Below, in pieces: positions 25,848 to 34,943 of a stretch of 55,447 nucleotides of DNA. The stretch is from assembly GCA_014377015.1 (NCBI GenBank), contig JACMQL010000045.1, positions 1 through 55,447 on the forward strand. Direction: 5' to 3'. A program made the translations under genes and the position numbers. This stretch comes from Actinomycetota bacterium. GTDB taxonomy: Bacteria > Actinomycetota > Actinomycetes > Nanopelagicales > Nanopelagicaceae. How positions within the stretch are numbered: the stretch's first letter is position 1; the number at the start of each line of letters is the position of its first letter. Below the pieces are notes generated by a model. The model saw only the letters and a list, made by a program, of their open reading frames with translations, made no database searches and had not been told where the DNA came from.

Positions 25848-26621
25848 ATGAGCATCGGCAACGCACCAACTGGTTTACTTGAAGATTTTGCAGTGCGCGG
25901 TTCGGGTGTAGAAGGCAAAATCGGAATCCTTCTTGTACACGGATTCACTGGATCACCGGCGTCAATGAGAAGTTGGGCCGAATTCTTTAGTGCCCGCGGA
26001 TATACGGTCCGCGTTCCACGCTTGCCTGGTCATGGACGCGAATGGACTGAACTCAACACAATCTCGTGGGAAGAATGGCCGGCGCGTGCAGTTGAAGAAT
26101 TAGAAGAATTGCATAAGACCTGCGATCAAGTTTTTATCCTCGGCCAGTCCATGGGAGGTGCAACTGCTTTACATGTGGCGGCGCATCATGGAGATTCCAT
26201 TTCAGGGTTAGTTTTGGTCAATCCGATGATTCATATACCCGGAATCGCGGTCAAATTTGCTCCGCTCATTTCGAAATTCAAAAGCCACCTGGCTCCGGTT
26301 GGAGATGACATCAAACGGCCAGGGATCACTGAGTGGGCGTATGACGTTTTACCAACTAAAGGTGTGATCCAACTAGCGAAATTACTCAAAAGTTCGCGAT
26401 CAACTCTGCCCACGATCAAAGTGCCGCTACTTCTCTTTCACAGTGTCGAGGACCATGCTATTCCGGTCTCCAACACAGAGATCATCATGAAAGAGATCGG
26501 TTCCGTTCAGAAGCAGCGCGTTGAACTGCTCAACAGTTATCACGTCGCGACTTTGGATTATGACGCCGACATAATTTTTGAGAACTCGCTGATTTTCGTA
26601 CAGGCGCACACGCTAGGTTGA
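25848..26621 (+). CDS. Alpha/beta hydrolase (carboxylesterase/monoacylglycerol lipase-like)
   Basis: A 257-residue cytosolic hydrolase. The oxyanion segment LVHGFTGSP begins near residue 29. The nucleophile is Ser101 in GQSMGG, the catalytic Asp is likely in SVEDHAIP and the His in NSYHVATLD. The layout and size fit the Est30-type carboxylesterases, and actinobacteria often have this gene near lipid genes. The substrate is not known. The leaderless promoter upstream is one of the clearest in the window. The gene ends nine bases inside the convergent EamA gene. Confidence 0.88.
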   Translation: MSIGNAPTGLLEDFAVRGSGVEGKIGILLVHGFTGSPASMRSWAEFFSARGYTVRVPRLPGHGREWTELNTISWEEWPARAVEELEELHKTCDQVFILGQSMGGATALHVAAHHGDSISGLVLVNPMIHIPGIAVKFAPLISKFKSHLAPVGDDIKRPGITEWAYDVLPTKGVIQLAKLLKSSRSTLPTIKVPLLLFHSVEDHAIPVSNTEIIMKEIGSVQKQRVELLNSYHVATLDYDADIIFENSLIFVQAHTLG

Positions 26622-27536
26622 GGCTGGGGCCTTGTTTAATACAGCCATAGATCGAGCTCGCGAGCCGAGTGCCCAAAGCACTGATGCCACGACGCCGAGT
26701 GAAATAAGTACCATGCCAAGGGTGATTTTTTCTCCGAGCATCAACGCAGACCAACCGAGCGTCAGAATCGCTTGTAATTGTTGAACCTGTGACCCGTGCG
26801 CAGTGCCCGCGTCTTTTAGTCCGCGATACCAAGCAAAGAATCCGAGGTACATCGAGGAGGCACCGATCGCGAGCAAACCGATCATGGCTCGACCGGTGAC
26901 TTCGTGTTGGTCATGTGTGGTTGCAAAAATAATCAGAGATGCGGGTATGCAAACCGGTAGAGCGAAAACAACAACCCAAGATATGACTTGCCAGCCTGGC
27001 ATCACTTGTGTGAGTTCGGCGCCTTCCACGTAGCAATACGAGGAAGCGAGAACTGCACAGAGCGTAAGCAAATCCGCAGTTATGTCACCGTTCTCTGCTC
27101 CACCTCGCGAAATTGCGAAGATCACCAATAAGGTTGTTCCGCACAAAGATGCCGCCCAAAACTGCCACGAAACTTTTTTCTTCGTACGAACGACGGCCAT
27201 GATCGCAGTGACTAGCGGCATGATTGCAGCGATGACCGCCACGTGAGCGGCGGTAGTTCGTTGAAGAGCGAGTGCGATAAATACCGGCCATCCGATTGCG
27301 CCACCTAAAGTCGTAAAGAGCAGTGGACGCAGATATCGCCGAGGCACAGGTGGCACTTTGCAGATGATCATCAAGGGAATGGCGATAGTCGAGGCAATGA
27401 TCGGCCTGGCTGATGCCGTGAAAAGCGGATCGAAACTCTCCATCGCCCATTTAGTTAGGGGGAGTGAAAGTGAAAATAGAAATACACCCAAGAAGGCGAA
27501 GAGAAGTCCATTTACCTCGCGACGGGTGAGCGACAT
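26613..27536 (-). CDS. EamA/DMT-family transporter
   Basis: A 307-residue membrane protein with about ten hydrophobic helices arranged as two EamA repeats (roughly residues 8-140 and 155-290), the drug/metabolite transporter pattern. The first repeat ends with the AVIAAIMPLVTAIMAV helix and the second with GWSALMLGEKITLGMVLISLGV, both typical of the family. Substrates of such proteins range from amino acids to metabolites; none can be assigned here. Its start is 64 bases from tRNA-Val, and no second gene appears to share its transcript. Confidence 0.88.
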   Translation of the reverse strand: MSLTRREVNGLLFAFLGVFLFSLSLPLTKWAMESFDPLFTASARPIIASTIAIPLMIICKVPPVPRRYLRPLLFTTLGGAIGWPVFIALALQRTTAAHVAVIAAIMPLVTAIMAVVRTKKKVSWQFWAASLCGTTLLVIFAISRGGAENGDITADLLTLCAVLASSYCYVEGAELTQVMPGWQVISWVVVFALPVCIPASLIIFATTHDQHEVTGRAMIGLLAIGASSMYLGFFAWYRGLKDAGTAHGSQVQQLQAILTLGWSALMLGEKITLGMVLISLGVVASVLWALGSRARSMAVLNKAPAST

Positions 27537-27600
27537 TTGAGGAGTCTAATGAATCACTCTCAGGCGCTGATTGCCAGAAATACTTTGGCTTGATGTTACG

Positions 27601-27672
27601 TGGACGATACTGGGATCGAACCAGTGACCCCTTCCATGTCAAGGAAGTGCTCTACCGCTGAGCCAATCGTCC
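27601..27672 (-). tRNA. tRNA-Val (GAC)
   Basis: A complete cloverleaf on the minus strand: acceptor GGACGAT/ATCGTCC, D stem GCTC/GAGC, anticodon stem CTTCC/GGAAG with loop TTGACAT (anticodon GAC), and T stem ACTGG/CCAGT with loop TTCGATC. The discriminator is A, and the 3' CCA is not encoded. Confidence 0.97.
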
Positions 27673-27802
27673 GGGTATAGAACTATATCCCGAGCGAGCC
27701 ACATCCTGAATTCCGACCCGTTTCTCCAAATTGGTGGGCAAGGCACTTACGAGTCATCGCTGGTGAAGCAGTCCTCTTCGATAATTCGTGGAATTTCGTG
27801 AG

Positions 27803-28147
27803 CTATCGCCCGAAATCGTCTTGCACGCGCTCTATATCGTCCTCGCCAAAATAGGTACCGGTTTGCACTTCAATAAACACAATTTCTCGGTCGCTGACAT
27901 TGCTAACTCGATGCAGGTCGCCGATGTGCACCGTGACGGCATCACCAGCAACGTGGTGAGATATCGCTCCGTTGAGAGTAACTTCGGCTTCGCCCTGGAC
28001 GAAGTACCAGTGTTCTGCGCGATGCTCGTGCCGTTGATAGGAGAGGCGCATACCAGGAGAGACATAGATGCACTTAACTTTGAAAAATGGAGTTTCCTGA
28101 AGCACCTCGAATCGTCCCCAAGGTCTGGTGGATTTCTCTAGTTCCAT
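27803..28147 (-). CDS. Cupin-domain protein (mannose-6-phosphate isomerase type II-like)
   Basis: A 114-residue single cupin. The start at 28147 (MELEKSTRPWGRFEVL) matches the PWG start of the C-terminal isomerase domain in bifunctional mannose-1-phosphate guanylyltransferase/phosphomannose isomerases. The longer frame would run back over tRNA-Cys and tRNA-Gly and is rejected. Metal-binding residues are visible in the first cupin motif (HEHRAEHWYFVQGEAEV) and in the second (HIGDLHRVSN). No guanylyltransferase is attached or adjacent. It may isomerise a sugar phosphate for mannose donors needed by PimA-type enzymes, but this is inference. Confidence 0.82.
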   Translation of the reverse strand: MELEKSTRPWGRFEVLQETPFFKVKCIYVSPGMRLSYQRHEHRAEHWYFVQGEAEVTLNGAISHHVAGDAVTVHIGDLHRVSNVSDREIVFIEVQTGTYFGEDDIERVQDDFGR

Positions 28148-28202
28148 TTGCGAGAGTGTAATCAGATATGCGCAAATCAAGTAAAAGATGCGACAAAGTT
28201 GG

Positions 28203-28273
28203 AGGTGGAGACGGGATTTGAACCCGTGTAGCAGGATTTGCAGTCCTGTGCCTCGCCTCTCGGCCACTCCACC
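28203..28273 (-). tRNA. tRNA-Cys (GCA)
   Basis: The cloverleaf on the minus strand has acceptor GGTGGAG/CTCCACC, anticodon stem CAGGA/TCCTG with loop CTGCAAA (anticodon GCA), and T stem ACGGG/CCCGT. The discriminator is T (U73), a known cysteine identity base. CCA is not encoded. Confidence 0.97.
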
Positions 28274-28336
28274 ATGCGTCAAACTAAATCTGCGATCTTT
28301 CCTCTTGGCGCACCGCGGTTTGGCGCTGTGGCTCAG

Positions 28337-28409
28337 AGCGGACGACGGGACTCGAACCCGCGACATCCACCTTGGCAAGGTGGTGCGCTACCAACTGCGC
28401 TACGTCCGC
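28337..28409 (-). tRNA. tRNA-Gly (GCC)
   Basis: The cloverleaf on the minus strand has acceptor GCGGACG/CGTCCGC, D stem GCGC/GCGC, anticodon stem CCACC/GGTGG with loop TTGCCAA (anticodon GCC), and T stem GCGGG/CCCGT. The discriminator is T. CCA is not encoded. It lies 63 bases upstream of tRNA-Cys on the same strand, so the two may be co-transcribed. The bases 28410-28524 beyond it hold only the pabB promoter, as far as I can see. Confidence 0.97.
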
Positions 28410-28512
28410 ACGCCCAATGGCCGCCGATTTTCCGACAGGCCCTTTGTGCTGGGGGAAATCTATCGCAGGTTCGCTCAAGCACCAAAGCGGGACATCGGTG
28501 CGCGATTAGCCG

Positions 28513-28524
28513 TACCTTTGCAGG
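28513..28524 (+). promoter_or_regulatory. -10 element of a probable leaderless promoter for pabB
   Basis: TACCTT (28513-28518) ends six bases before the GTG at 28525, and there is no ribosome site. It supports the GTG as start. Confidence 0.5.
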
Positions 28525-29568
28525 GTGAAGAGCACAGCCGACTACCTCGTGGGCGACGCGGAGTATTTCTTCTGGATGGGCGATCGGCTAGCCCTTGATT
28601 TGCAGGAAATAAGTCATGATCCCACCTCCTTATCGCAGTCCGGATTTTGGGCGGTGACAACAAGTTTTGAGGGGGAATGGACGTGTGCGCGATTCGGGCG
28701 GGTAGTTGAAGCGCCTTTTCCTAGTGAGCGCAGAAAATGGACTGGTATTACGGGAGAGTGGTTTAGCACCTTTTCGGAGACGGAATACGTGCGCTACGTT
28801 GAAAGCATTCGAGACACAATCGCTCAGGGCATCGTGTATCAAGTTAATGCTTGCCGAGAACTTTCGGCACCTTTTGATCAACAATCTCTCGCGGGACTTA
28901 TGTCGGAGATGCTGAAATCTAACCCAGCTCCATTCGCAAGTTATCTGCGATTGCCCGGAATTGAAATTGCATCAGCGTCCCCAGAACTTTTCTTACAACT
29001 TGCAGATGGAGAAGTCGTCTCTGGACCCATCAAAGGAACGAAGGCGCTTAATGTGACAGGTTTAGACTTCGGATCCAAAGATGTCGCAGAAAATATCATG
29101 ATCGTTGATTTGATCCGAAATGATTTCGGACGAATTTGCGAGACCGGATCAATTTCGGTGCCGCACTTGTTGCAATCACAAAACCATCCAGGGCTATCGC
29201 ACTTGGTTTCATTTGTCAGCGGCCGGTTACGTGAAAGTCTTACGTGGTCCGAAATATCTGCGGCGATTTTTCCTCCCGGTTCAGTAAGCGGCGCACCCAA
29301 GTTAAGTGCGGTTGCCACTATCAAAGAGCACGAAGCTCGCGATCGCGGTCCTTACTGCGGTGCGCTCGGTTGGGTAGAAGGGGCGAGTGCCTTGCTCTCC
29401 GTTGCCATCAGAATTTTCTGGACGAATCGTGATGGCATTATTCGCTTCGGCACGGGTGCTGGTATCACTTGGGGTAGTGATGCACAGCAAGAGTGGTATG
29501 AAACAGAGCTAAAGGCGGCGCGACTTCTTTCCATTGCACGTGGTGAGAGCCAGGTGAGTAACAGGTGA
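28525..29568 (+). CDS. pabB: Aminodeoxychorismate synthase component I
   Basis: A chorismate-binding enzyme (347 aa) that makes 4-amino-4-deoxychorismate for folate synthesis. It is told from TrpE by the PIKGT motif (TrpE has PIAGT). Other family marks are ASPELFL, the metal and substrate region ENIMIVDLIRND, and GSVSGAPKLSA, all in place. The start is GTG at 28525; the N-terminal domain is shorter than in free-standing E. coli PabB. It overlaps pabC by four bases (GTGA). No glutamine amidotransferase (pabA) is adjacent, so it must be elsewhere or shared with the trp pathway. Confidence 0.92.
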   Translation: MKSTADYLVGDAEYFFWMGDRLALDLQEISHDPTSLSQSGFWAVTTSFEGEWTCARFGRVVEAPFPSERRKWTGITGEWFSTFSETEYVRYVESIRDTIAQGIVYQVNACRELSAPFDQQSLAGLMSEMLKSNPAPFASYLRLPGIEIASASPELFLQLADGEVVSGPIKGTKALNVTGLDFGSKDVAENIMIVDLIRNDFGRICETGSISVPHLLQSQNHPGLSHLVSFVSGRLRESLTWSEISAAIFPPGSVSGAPKLSAVATIKEHEARDRGPYCGALGWVEGASALLSVAIRIFWTNRDGIIRFGTGAGITWGSDAQQEWYETELKAARLLSIARGESQVSNR

Positions 29569-30281
29569 CGATATTTCCTGACGGTCGCGGACTCTTTGAA
29601 ACTTTAAAGACGATTAATGGCTGTCCGCAATTTTTAAATTTGCATTTCCAGCGAGTTTTCAACGGTGCGCGGGTACTTAATATTGGAATTCCCAACGTCG
29701 CTCAATTAAAAAAGTCCCTACTGGAATTTATTGAGATGAATCAAGTGCAGACATCAGCTGGCCGATTGCGCATTGAATTTTACGACGATGGGACGATCAA
29801 CCTCTCGCACTCGCCATACGAACCTTGGACTTCACCCGCCGCGTTAACTACTACGGGATTGCGTGTGAATGAGAAGTCGACGATCTCGGGAGTCAAGTCG
29901 CTTCCGTACAGGGAAAATATGGAGTTGATCAAAAGGGCAAACGAATCGGGCTTCGATGAGGTCATACGTTTTAACACGCGCAATCACGTGTGCGAAGGAG
30001 CCACTTCCAATCTCTTACTTAAAATTCATGGCAAGTGGGTCACTCCCAATTTAGCGTCAGGATGCTTGCCAGGAATCACTCGCGCCCTATGCCTGCGATG
30101 GTTTGAGATTCAAGAACGAAGCATCCATCGGGACGAGTTAGCCGATGTGGAATCAGTCTTTATCCTTTCAAGTCTGCGTGGACTGCAACCAGCTATTTCC
30201 ATTGGTCCGCATGAGTTGGTGATCGATTCGGTAATGACAACGCAGGGGCAAGCAAGAATGCAAGCACATTCGATAGACTAG
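29565..30281 (+). CDS. pabC: Aminodeoxychorismate lyase (class IV PLP enzyme)
   Basis: A 238-residue fold-type IV PLP protein that releases pyruvate from aminodeoxychorismate to give 4-aminobenzoate. The PLP lysine sits in [11 protein letters not shown], and the family glutamate and phosphate contacts in [10 protein letters not shown]. Start GTG at 29565 overlaps the pabB stop. Membership in the branched-chain aminotransferase/D-amino acid transaminase superfamily is certain. The specific role is taken from its coupling to pabB. The thrS promoter lies inside its last codons. Confidence 0.88.
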   Translation: MTIFPDGRGLFETLKTINGCPQFLNLHFQRVFNGARVLNIGIPNVAQLKKSLLEFIEMNQVQTSAGRLRIEFYDDGTINLSHSPYEPWTSPAALTTTGLRVNEKSTISGVKSLPYRENMELIKRANESGFDEVIRFNTRNHVCEGATSNLLLKIHGKWVTPNLASGCLPGITRALCLRWFEIQERSIHRDELADVESVFILSSLRGLQPAISIGPHELVIDSVMTTQGQARMQAHSID

Positions 30282-30285
30282 CGAC
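30274..30285 (+). promoter_or_regulatory. -10 element of a probable leaderless promoter for thrS
   Basis: TAGACT (30274-30279) overlaps the end of pabC and ends six bases before the thrS ATG at 30286, so thrS may be read both from the pab operon and from its own leaderless transcript. Confidence 0.5.
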
Positions 30286-32274
30286 ATGTCGAATATCGAA
30301 ATTCGTGTAGACGGTCAATTGATGAACGTGCTGGCAGATCAGCGACCCACCCATCTCTTCCAAGAAAATAAGGATGTCGTGGTCTGCAAGGTCAATGGCG
30401 AACTGAAGGATCTTTGGACCGAACTGCACACTGGCGACACCGTGGAATCAATTTCGATTACCGAACCGGATGGACTTTTTGTTTTGCGTCATTCAACGGC
30501 GCATGTTCTGGCGCAAGCCGTGCAGCAGGTATTTCCAGGTACCAAACTTGGAATTGGCCCTCCGATCACGGACGGTTTCTATTACGATTTTGATCCAGCC
30601 TCTCCGTTCACCCCGGAGGACTTAGTAAAGCTGGAAAGTACGATGAAAAAGATCATCAAAGACGGTCAGCGATTTCGTCGGCGTGTCGTCACAGAATCTG
30701 AGGCGCGAATCGAGTTGGCACTCGAACCTTATAAATGCGAATTGATTGGGATAAAGGCTGGCGTTGATCCAGAGGCAAACGTCGAAGTCGGTGGTGTCGA
30801 ACTCACGATTTATGACAACCTTGGTCGAGATGGTCAACAAGTTTGGGGAGATCTCTGCCGCGGACCGCACCTGCCTTCCACCAGACTCATTCCTGCTTTT
30901 AAGTTGATGCGCTCTGCGGGGGCTTATTGGCGTGGCTCAGAAAAGAATCCCATGTTGCAACGCATCTACGGCACCGCATGGGCTTCCCAAGATGCTCTCA
31001 ATGCGCATCTGGAACTTCTGCTCGAGGCCGAAAAGCGTGACCATAGAAGGCTGGGCGCAGAACTCGACTTATTCTCTTTCCCCGAGGAAATCGGATCTGG
31101 GCTGGCTGTGTTTCATCCCAAAGGCGGAATTATTCGACGAGAGATGGAAGATTATTCGCGTAAACGGCACGAGGCCGAAGATTATGAATTCGTTTATTCG
31201 CCACACATCACCAAATCCACACTTTTTGAAAAGTCAGGCCACCTGCAATGGTTTGCCGACGGCATGTACCCACCTTTGATTATGGATGAGGAACTCCATC
31301 CAGACGGAACTGTTAAGCGTGCGGGTCAGCGTTACTACATGAAGCCAATGAATTGCCCGTTTCATAATTTGATCTTTGCTTCGCGTCAGCGTTCCTACCG
31401 AGAGCTTCCACTTCGACTTTTCGAATTCGGGACTGTTTATCGTTACGAGAAATCAGGCGTTTTACATGGCATTACGCGTGCGCGCGGATTTACACAAGAC
31501 GATGCGCATATTTATTGCACTGCCGACCAAATGGCGGGCGAACTCGACAGTCTTCTAACTTTCGTTCTCAATTTGCTTCGTGATTATGGGCTGACAGATT
31601 TTTATCTTGAGCTTTCCACAAAGAACGAGACTAAGTTTGTGGGCGAGGATAAGGACTGGGAAATTGCCACTGAATCTTTGCGCGAAGCTGCCCAGAAGCA
31701 GAATCTTGAGTTAGTTCTCGATCCTGAAGGAGCGGCTTTTTACGGACCGAAAATCTCGGTACAAGTAAAGGATGCAATCGGACGAACCTGGCAAATGTCG
31801 ACGATCCAAGTGGATTTTCAATTGCCGAACCGTTTTGATCTTGAGTACGTTGCGGCCGATGGTTCACGCCAGCGGCCCGTAATGATCCACCGTGCATTGT
31901 TCGGATCCATCGAGCGTTTTTTCGGTGTCTTGACGGAGCATTATGCCGGAGCGTTTCCACCATGGCTTGCCCCAGTGCAAGTCGTGGCCATTCCAGTTGC
32001 CGATGCATTCGTACCGTATTTGCGGGAGATTGTCGCAGAGTTGCGAAAGCGTGGAATCAGAGCCGAGGTTGACGCATCCGATGACCGCATGCAAAAGAAG
32101 GTTCGAAATGCGCAATTGCAGAAAGTGCCATACATGTTGATTGCTGGTGACGAAGATCAGAGCGCTGGTGCAGTCTCATTCAGATATCGAAGCGGGGAGC
32201 AGAAGAACGGCGTTTCGATAACGGATGCAATTTCCGAAATTGAATTAACGATTAGAGAGCGTCGCCAGGTCTGA
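30286..32274 (+). CDS. thrS: Threonyl-tRNA synthetase
   Basis: A class II synthetase of normal length (662 aa). It has an N-terminal TGS domain (1-~65), an editing domain beginning with [16 protein letters not shown], the catalytic core with [13 protein letters not shown] (zinc Cys) and [12 protein letters not shown], and the anticodon-binding domain from about 560 ([15 protein letters not shown]). It heads the thrS-HIT block conserved in M. tuberculosis, where HIT, pgsA, the acyltransferase and pimA also follow. The HIT gene starts right after the thrS stop. Confidence 0.97.
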   Translation: MSNIEIRVDGQLMNVLADQRPTHLFQENKDVVVCKVNGELKDLWTELHTGDTVESISITEPDGLFVLRHSTAHVLAQAVQQVFPGTKLGIGPPITDGFYYDFDPASPFTPEDLVKLESTMKKIIKDGQRFRRRVVTESEARIELALEPYKCELIGIKAGVDPEANVEVGGVELTIYDNLGRDGQQVWGDLCRGPHLPSTRLIPAFKLMRSAGAYWRGSEKNPMLQRIYGTAWASQDALNAHLELLLEAEKRDHRRLGAELDLFSFPEEIGSGLAVFHPKGGIIRREMEDYSRKRHEAEDYEFVYSPHITKSTLFEKSGHLQWFADGMYPPLIMDEELHPDGTVKRAGQRYYMKPMNCPFHNLIFASRQRSYRELPLRLFEFGTVYRYEKSGVLHGITRARGFTQDDAHIYCTADQMAGELDSLLTFVLNLLRDYGLTDFYLELSTKNETKFVGEDKDWEIATESLREAAQKQNLELVLDPEGAAFYGPKISVQVKDAIGRTWQMSTIQVDFQLPNRFDLEYVAADGSRQRPVMIHRALFGSIERFFGVLTEHYAGAFPPWLAPVQVVAIPVADAFVPYLREIVAELRKRGIRAEVDASDDRMQKKVRNAQLQKVPYMLIAGDEDQSAGAVSFRYRSGEQKNGVSITDAISEIELTIRERRQV

Positions 32275-32275
32275 A

Positions 32276-32803
32276 ATGGACATTTCCACGGGTGGCGCAG
32301 GCATGCCGGATACATGGCAACGGCTGTGGGCTCCGCACCGCATGGACTATTTGCGCGGTGAGAATAGGCCGCTCGCGACGAATGATGTCGAGTGTCCTTT
32401 CTGCCGTATCCCTCGCCTCAGCGATGAGGAAGGTTTAATTGTTGCGCGTGGCAAGACTGCTTACGTCGTTATGAATCTGTACCCCTACAACGCGGGGCAT
32501 CTTCTAGTTTGCACGAATCGCCATGTTGCAGATTTGACTGAATTGACAGCGGAGGAGAGGAATGAAATCTCTGCACTCACTTCGCAAGCAATGCAAACCT
32601 TACGAAAAGTTTCACACGCCGCTGGTTTCAATATCGGAATGAATCAAGGGGCTGTCTCTGGGGCTGGGGTCGCAGATCATATTCATCAGCATGTTGTTCC
32701 ACGCTGGGCTGGTGATGCCAACTTCATGCCAATAATCGGGGAGACGAAAGTGTTGCCTCAACTTCTATTTCAGACTCGTCAGGATTTGGCCGCGAATTGG
32801 TGA
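32276..32803 (+). CDS. HIT-family protein, probable Ap4A phosphorylase
   Basis: A 175-residue histidine-triad protein. The N-terminal RLWAPHRMDYLRG and the zinc-type CPFCRIP motif are typical of the mycobacterial Ap4A phosphorylase branch. The catalytic triad is HIHQHVVP. It would split diadenosine tetraphosphate, a by-product of aminoacyl-tRNA synthetases, which suits its place directly behind thrS (one base apart). Its stop is immediately followed by the stop of the convergent EF-G-like gene, with no base between. Confidence 0.9.
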   Translation: MDISTGGAGMPDTWQRLWAPHRMDYLRGENRPLATNDVECPFCRIPRLSDEEGLIVARGKTAYVVMNLYPYNAGHLLVCTNRHVADLTELTAEERNEISALTSQAMQTLRKVSHAAGFNIGMNQGAVSGAGVADHIHQHVVPRWAGDANFMPIIGETKVLPQLLFQTRQDLAANW

Positions 32804-33421
32804 CTAAATTTTAGCGTCCACAACTTGCTTAATGTAGCCAGCGATAATGTCGGTACCGATTTTCTTCTCAATCCATAACGGTACGGCGGGAAAAACTAGT
32901 CCTGCAGAGAAGCCATCGGCGCCCATGACCTCTATCGTTTCCAGATACTCTGTTTTGAATTCTGCAACTAGGGTTTGATGCTCGCTCTCACTTTCCTCGA
33001 TCGTAGGTGGGAAAGTTTTGTAATCTAAGATCTTCATATCTTCCAACCGAATAAGTGCGCATGCGACGCCTGCGTCATCATGGAGAACTAGGTAGGGAGT
33101 TACGGTCGGCGCGAATACGCGATTGGCGAGCAGAACGGCGTCATCGAAATCCGCCTGCGAATTTTCTAAGCCCACGACCGCGATGAGTCGCGGCACCATT
33201 GATTCGTCTAAACTCTCCCAAGTGGCGATGGTTGCCGGGTCGATTCCCTTGGATGGATCGATAACAAAAATCGCGAGATCACATTCGCTGGGATTATCCT
33301 TTGCGACGCTGGCACTATAAAGCCGCGAAACTGCTGCGGTTTGCGAAGGATCATGGCCGATAACTCGGATTTTGAGTTCAGGCGCGGAGGAATTAGTCGA
33401 TATCTGGCTATGTGTATGCAC
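32804..33421 (-). CDS. Uncharacterised protein resembling a degenerate EF-G GTPase domain
   Basis: A 205-residue cytosolic protein without signal or membrane segments. The order of motifs follows the G domain of translation factor EF-G, but the nucleotide-binding residues are altered. VIGHDPSQTAAVSRLY sits where the P-loop (AHxDxGKTT) should be and has no GK. CDLAIFVIDPSKGIDP matches the D-x-A-x-x-V-x-D stretch that follows G3. VPRLIAVVGLENSQADFDDAV aligns with the VPRICFVNKMDR...DF segment, with NKMD replaced by GLEN. ACALIRLEDMKILDY fits the G' subdomain region. It probably cannot bind GTP normally. It is divergent from pgsA and may act on translation or ribosomes, but no function is known to me. 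Confidence 0.6.
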   Translation of the reverse strand: MHTHSQISTNSSAPELKIRVIGHDPSQTAAVSRLYSASVAKDNPSECDLAIFVIDPSKGIDPATIATWESLDESMVPRLIAVVGLENSQADFDDAVLLANRVFAPTVTPYLVLHDDAGVACALIRLEDMKILDYKTFPPTIEESESEHQTLVAEFKTEYLETIEVMGADGFSAGLVFPAVPLWIEKKIGTDIIAGYIKQVVDAKI

Positions 33422-33431
33422 GAGGTCAGCC

Positions 33432-33444
33432 TACGATGGTGCCG
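33432..33444 (+). promoter_or_regulatory. -10 element of a probable leaderless promoter for pgsA
   Basis: TACGAT (33432-33437) lies exactly seven bases before the ATG at 33445. This supports that start over two upstream in-frame ATG codons, the first of which lies inside the divergent gene. Confidence 0.5.
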
Positions 33445-34044
33445 ATGATTAGCGACATAGTGAAACCTGCGGTTACGCGCATCATTACGCCGATGGCCAA
33501 GGCGCTTCTCCGTGTGGGCCTTACCCCCAATTCGGTGACTGTCGTAGGAGCTATAGGCCTGATTGCTTCGGCATTTGTCTTTTATCCTGCGGGCGATTTT
33601 ATTTGGGGCACTGTCGCCGTTTCTTTTTTTGCATTAAGCGATCTCTTTGACGGCACCATGGCGCGCATTTCGCAGAAGGGGTCGAGTCGTTGGGGCGGGT
33701 TCTTAGATTCCACAATCGATCGAATCACTGATTCTGCAGTCTTGATGGGGCTGATCTTTGCCTTGGATAACGAAAATGACAACTTGCTTCCTGTTGCACT
33801 TATCGCCCTACTGACCGGAATTCTTGTCCCGTATATCAGAGCTAAAGCTGAGTCCCTCGATGTGGAGTGCCACGGGGGCTTAGCTGAGCGCACGGAGAGA
33901 TTGATTATTGTTCTTCTAGCAATTTTACTGCACGGCTTTGGTGTTCCCTTTGCGCTTGCCACAGGTATTTGGTTAGTTGCCGCACTTGGCGCTGTGACAT
34001 CCATTCAGCGCATATTAATCGTGCGACGGGCACTTCGAATCTGA
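33445..34044 (+). CDS. pgsA: CDP-alcohol phosphatidyltransferase, probable phosphatidylinositol-phosphate synthase
   Basis: A 199-residue membrane enzyme with about six helices. The CDP-alcohol phosphotransferase signature is complete: D-x2-DG-x2-AR-x8-G-x3-D-x3-D, seen as DLFDGTMAR followed by GGFLDSTIDR. Its position just before the PIM acyltransferase and pimA genes matches pgsA1 of mycobacteria, which joins CDP-diacylglycerol with inositol phosphate. The ATG at 33445 is favoured by the -10 box seven bases upstream. It overlaps the next gene by one base (TGATG). Confidence 0.9.
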   Translation: MISDIVKPAVTRIITPMAKALLRVGLTPNSVTVVGAIGLIASAFVFYPAGDFIWGTVAVSFFALSDLFDGTMARISQKGSSRWGGFLDSTIDRITDSAVLMGLIFALDNENDNLLPVALIALLTGILVPYIRAKAESLDVECHGGLAERTERLIIVLLAILLHGFGVPFALATGIWLVAALGAVTSIQRILIVRRALRI

Positions 34045-34943
34045 TGAAAAAGACGTTCGAGAATGCGAGCGGTTATGCATTCCTCATCACTTGGAGGATA
34101 GTCAGATGGCTACCGGAAAATCTTGCCTATCGCTTCTTTTATTTGTTGGGTCGCAAACTCGTGAAGAGAAATGGAAAGAGCATCGTGCGCTTGCGTGCAA
34201 ATCTTGCGCGGGTGAAGCCTGAATATTCGCAAGCGCAAATGCACCAACTACTCAGTCAAGCAATAGATTCGTATTTGCGTTACTGGTGCGACACTTTTCG
34301 GTTTCCGGATTGGTCACCTGAGCGAGTAATGAGCACCGTTCGGGTGAACAACGAAAGTCTTTTGACCGATGCAATTGCCGCTGGGAAAGGTGCCATCGTT
34401 ACATTGCCCCATGCAGGAAATTGGGACCATGCGGGAGCGTATTTTTGCGCTAAAGGAATGCGACTTGTCACAGTGGCAGAGCGCCTCAAACCTGAAAAGT
34501 TGTTTCTAAAATTTCTCGCATACCGCGAAGCGATTGGCATGGAAGTTCTTCCCCTGGGTGGTCGAGTCATGGCTACTTTGGCACAACGATTGCGAAAGGG
34601 AGGATTGGTTGCACTTGTCGCGGATCGGGATCTATCGAACGCGGGAATCGAAGTCGAGTTCTTCGGCGCACCAGCCAAAATGCCAGCAGGTCCGGCCTTA
34701 CTTGCGATTAGTACGGGTGCGCCTTTAATCACTGCTTATGTTTCTTACACCAGAGACGGATTGCTCATTGATTTTCAATTGGTAGAAATTCCCGTAATTG
34801 GATCGCAGGAAGAAAAAGTTGCCCGAATTGTTCAGCAATGCGCGAACAACTTCGCCACCGGAATATCTGCCTACCCGCAAGATTGGCACATGCTGCAAAG
34901 AATTTGGATTGATGGAGACTTCAAGGAGCGCGTCGATGTCTGA
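34044..34943 (+). CDS. Phosphatidylinositol mannoside acyltransferase (LpxL/HtrB-like, PatA type)
   Basis: A 299-residue inner-membrane-associated acyltransferase. The catalytic H-x4-D motif is visible in LPHAGNWDHAGAYF, followed by a donor/acceptor-site DRDLSNAGIEVEFFG segment typical of LpxL-like enzymes. In the PIM pathway it acylates the mannose added by PimA. The ATG overlaps the pgsA stop, which fixes the start and couples translation. The 3' end overlaps pimA by eight bases. Specificity is inferred from the neighbours on both sides. Confidence 0.92.
   Translation: MKKTFENASGYAFLITWRIVRWLPENLAYRFFYLLGRKLVKRNGKSIVRLRANLARVKPEYSQAQMHQLLSQAIDSYLRYWCDTFRFPDWSPERVMSTVRVNNESLLTDAIAAGKGAIVTLPHAGNWDHAGAYFCAKGMRLVTVAERLKPEKLFLKFLAYREAIGMEVLPLGGRVMATLAQRLRKGGLVALVADRDLSNAGIEVEFFGAPAKMPAGPALLAISTGAPLITAYVSYTRDGLLIDFQLVEIPVIGSQEEKVARIVQQCANNFATGISAYPQDWHMLQRIWIDGDFKERVDV

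Noticed and set aside
28148-28378. N-terminal extension of the cupin across tRNA-Cys and part of tRNA-Gly
   Set aside because: The DNA there is occupied by tRNA genes, and the family begins at the PWG segment after the ATG at 28147.
28188-28598. Plus-strand frames across the tRNA-Cys and tRNA-Gly genes
   Set aside because: They are antisense to two tRNAs with perfect cloverleafs; open frames over tRNAs are a common artefact.
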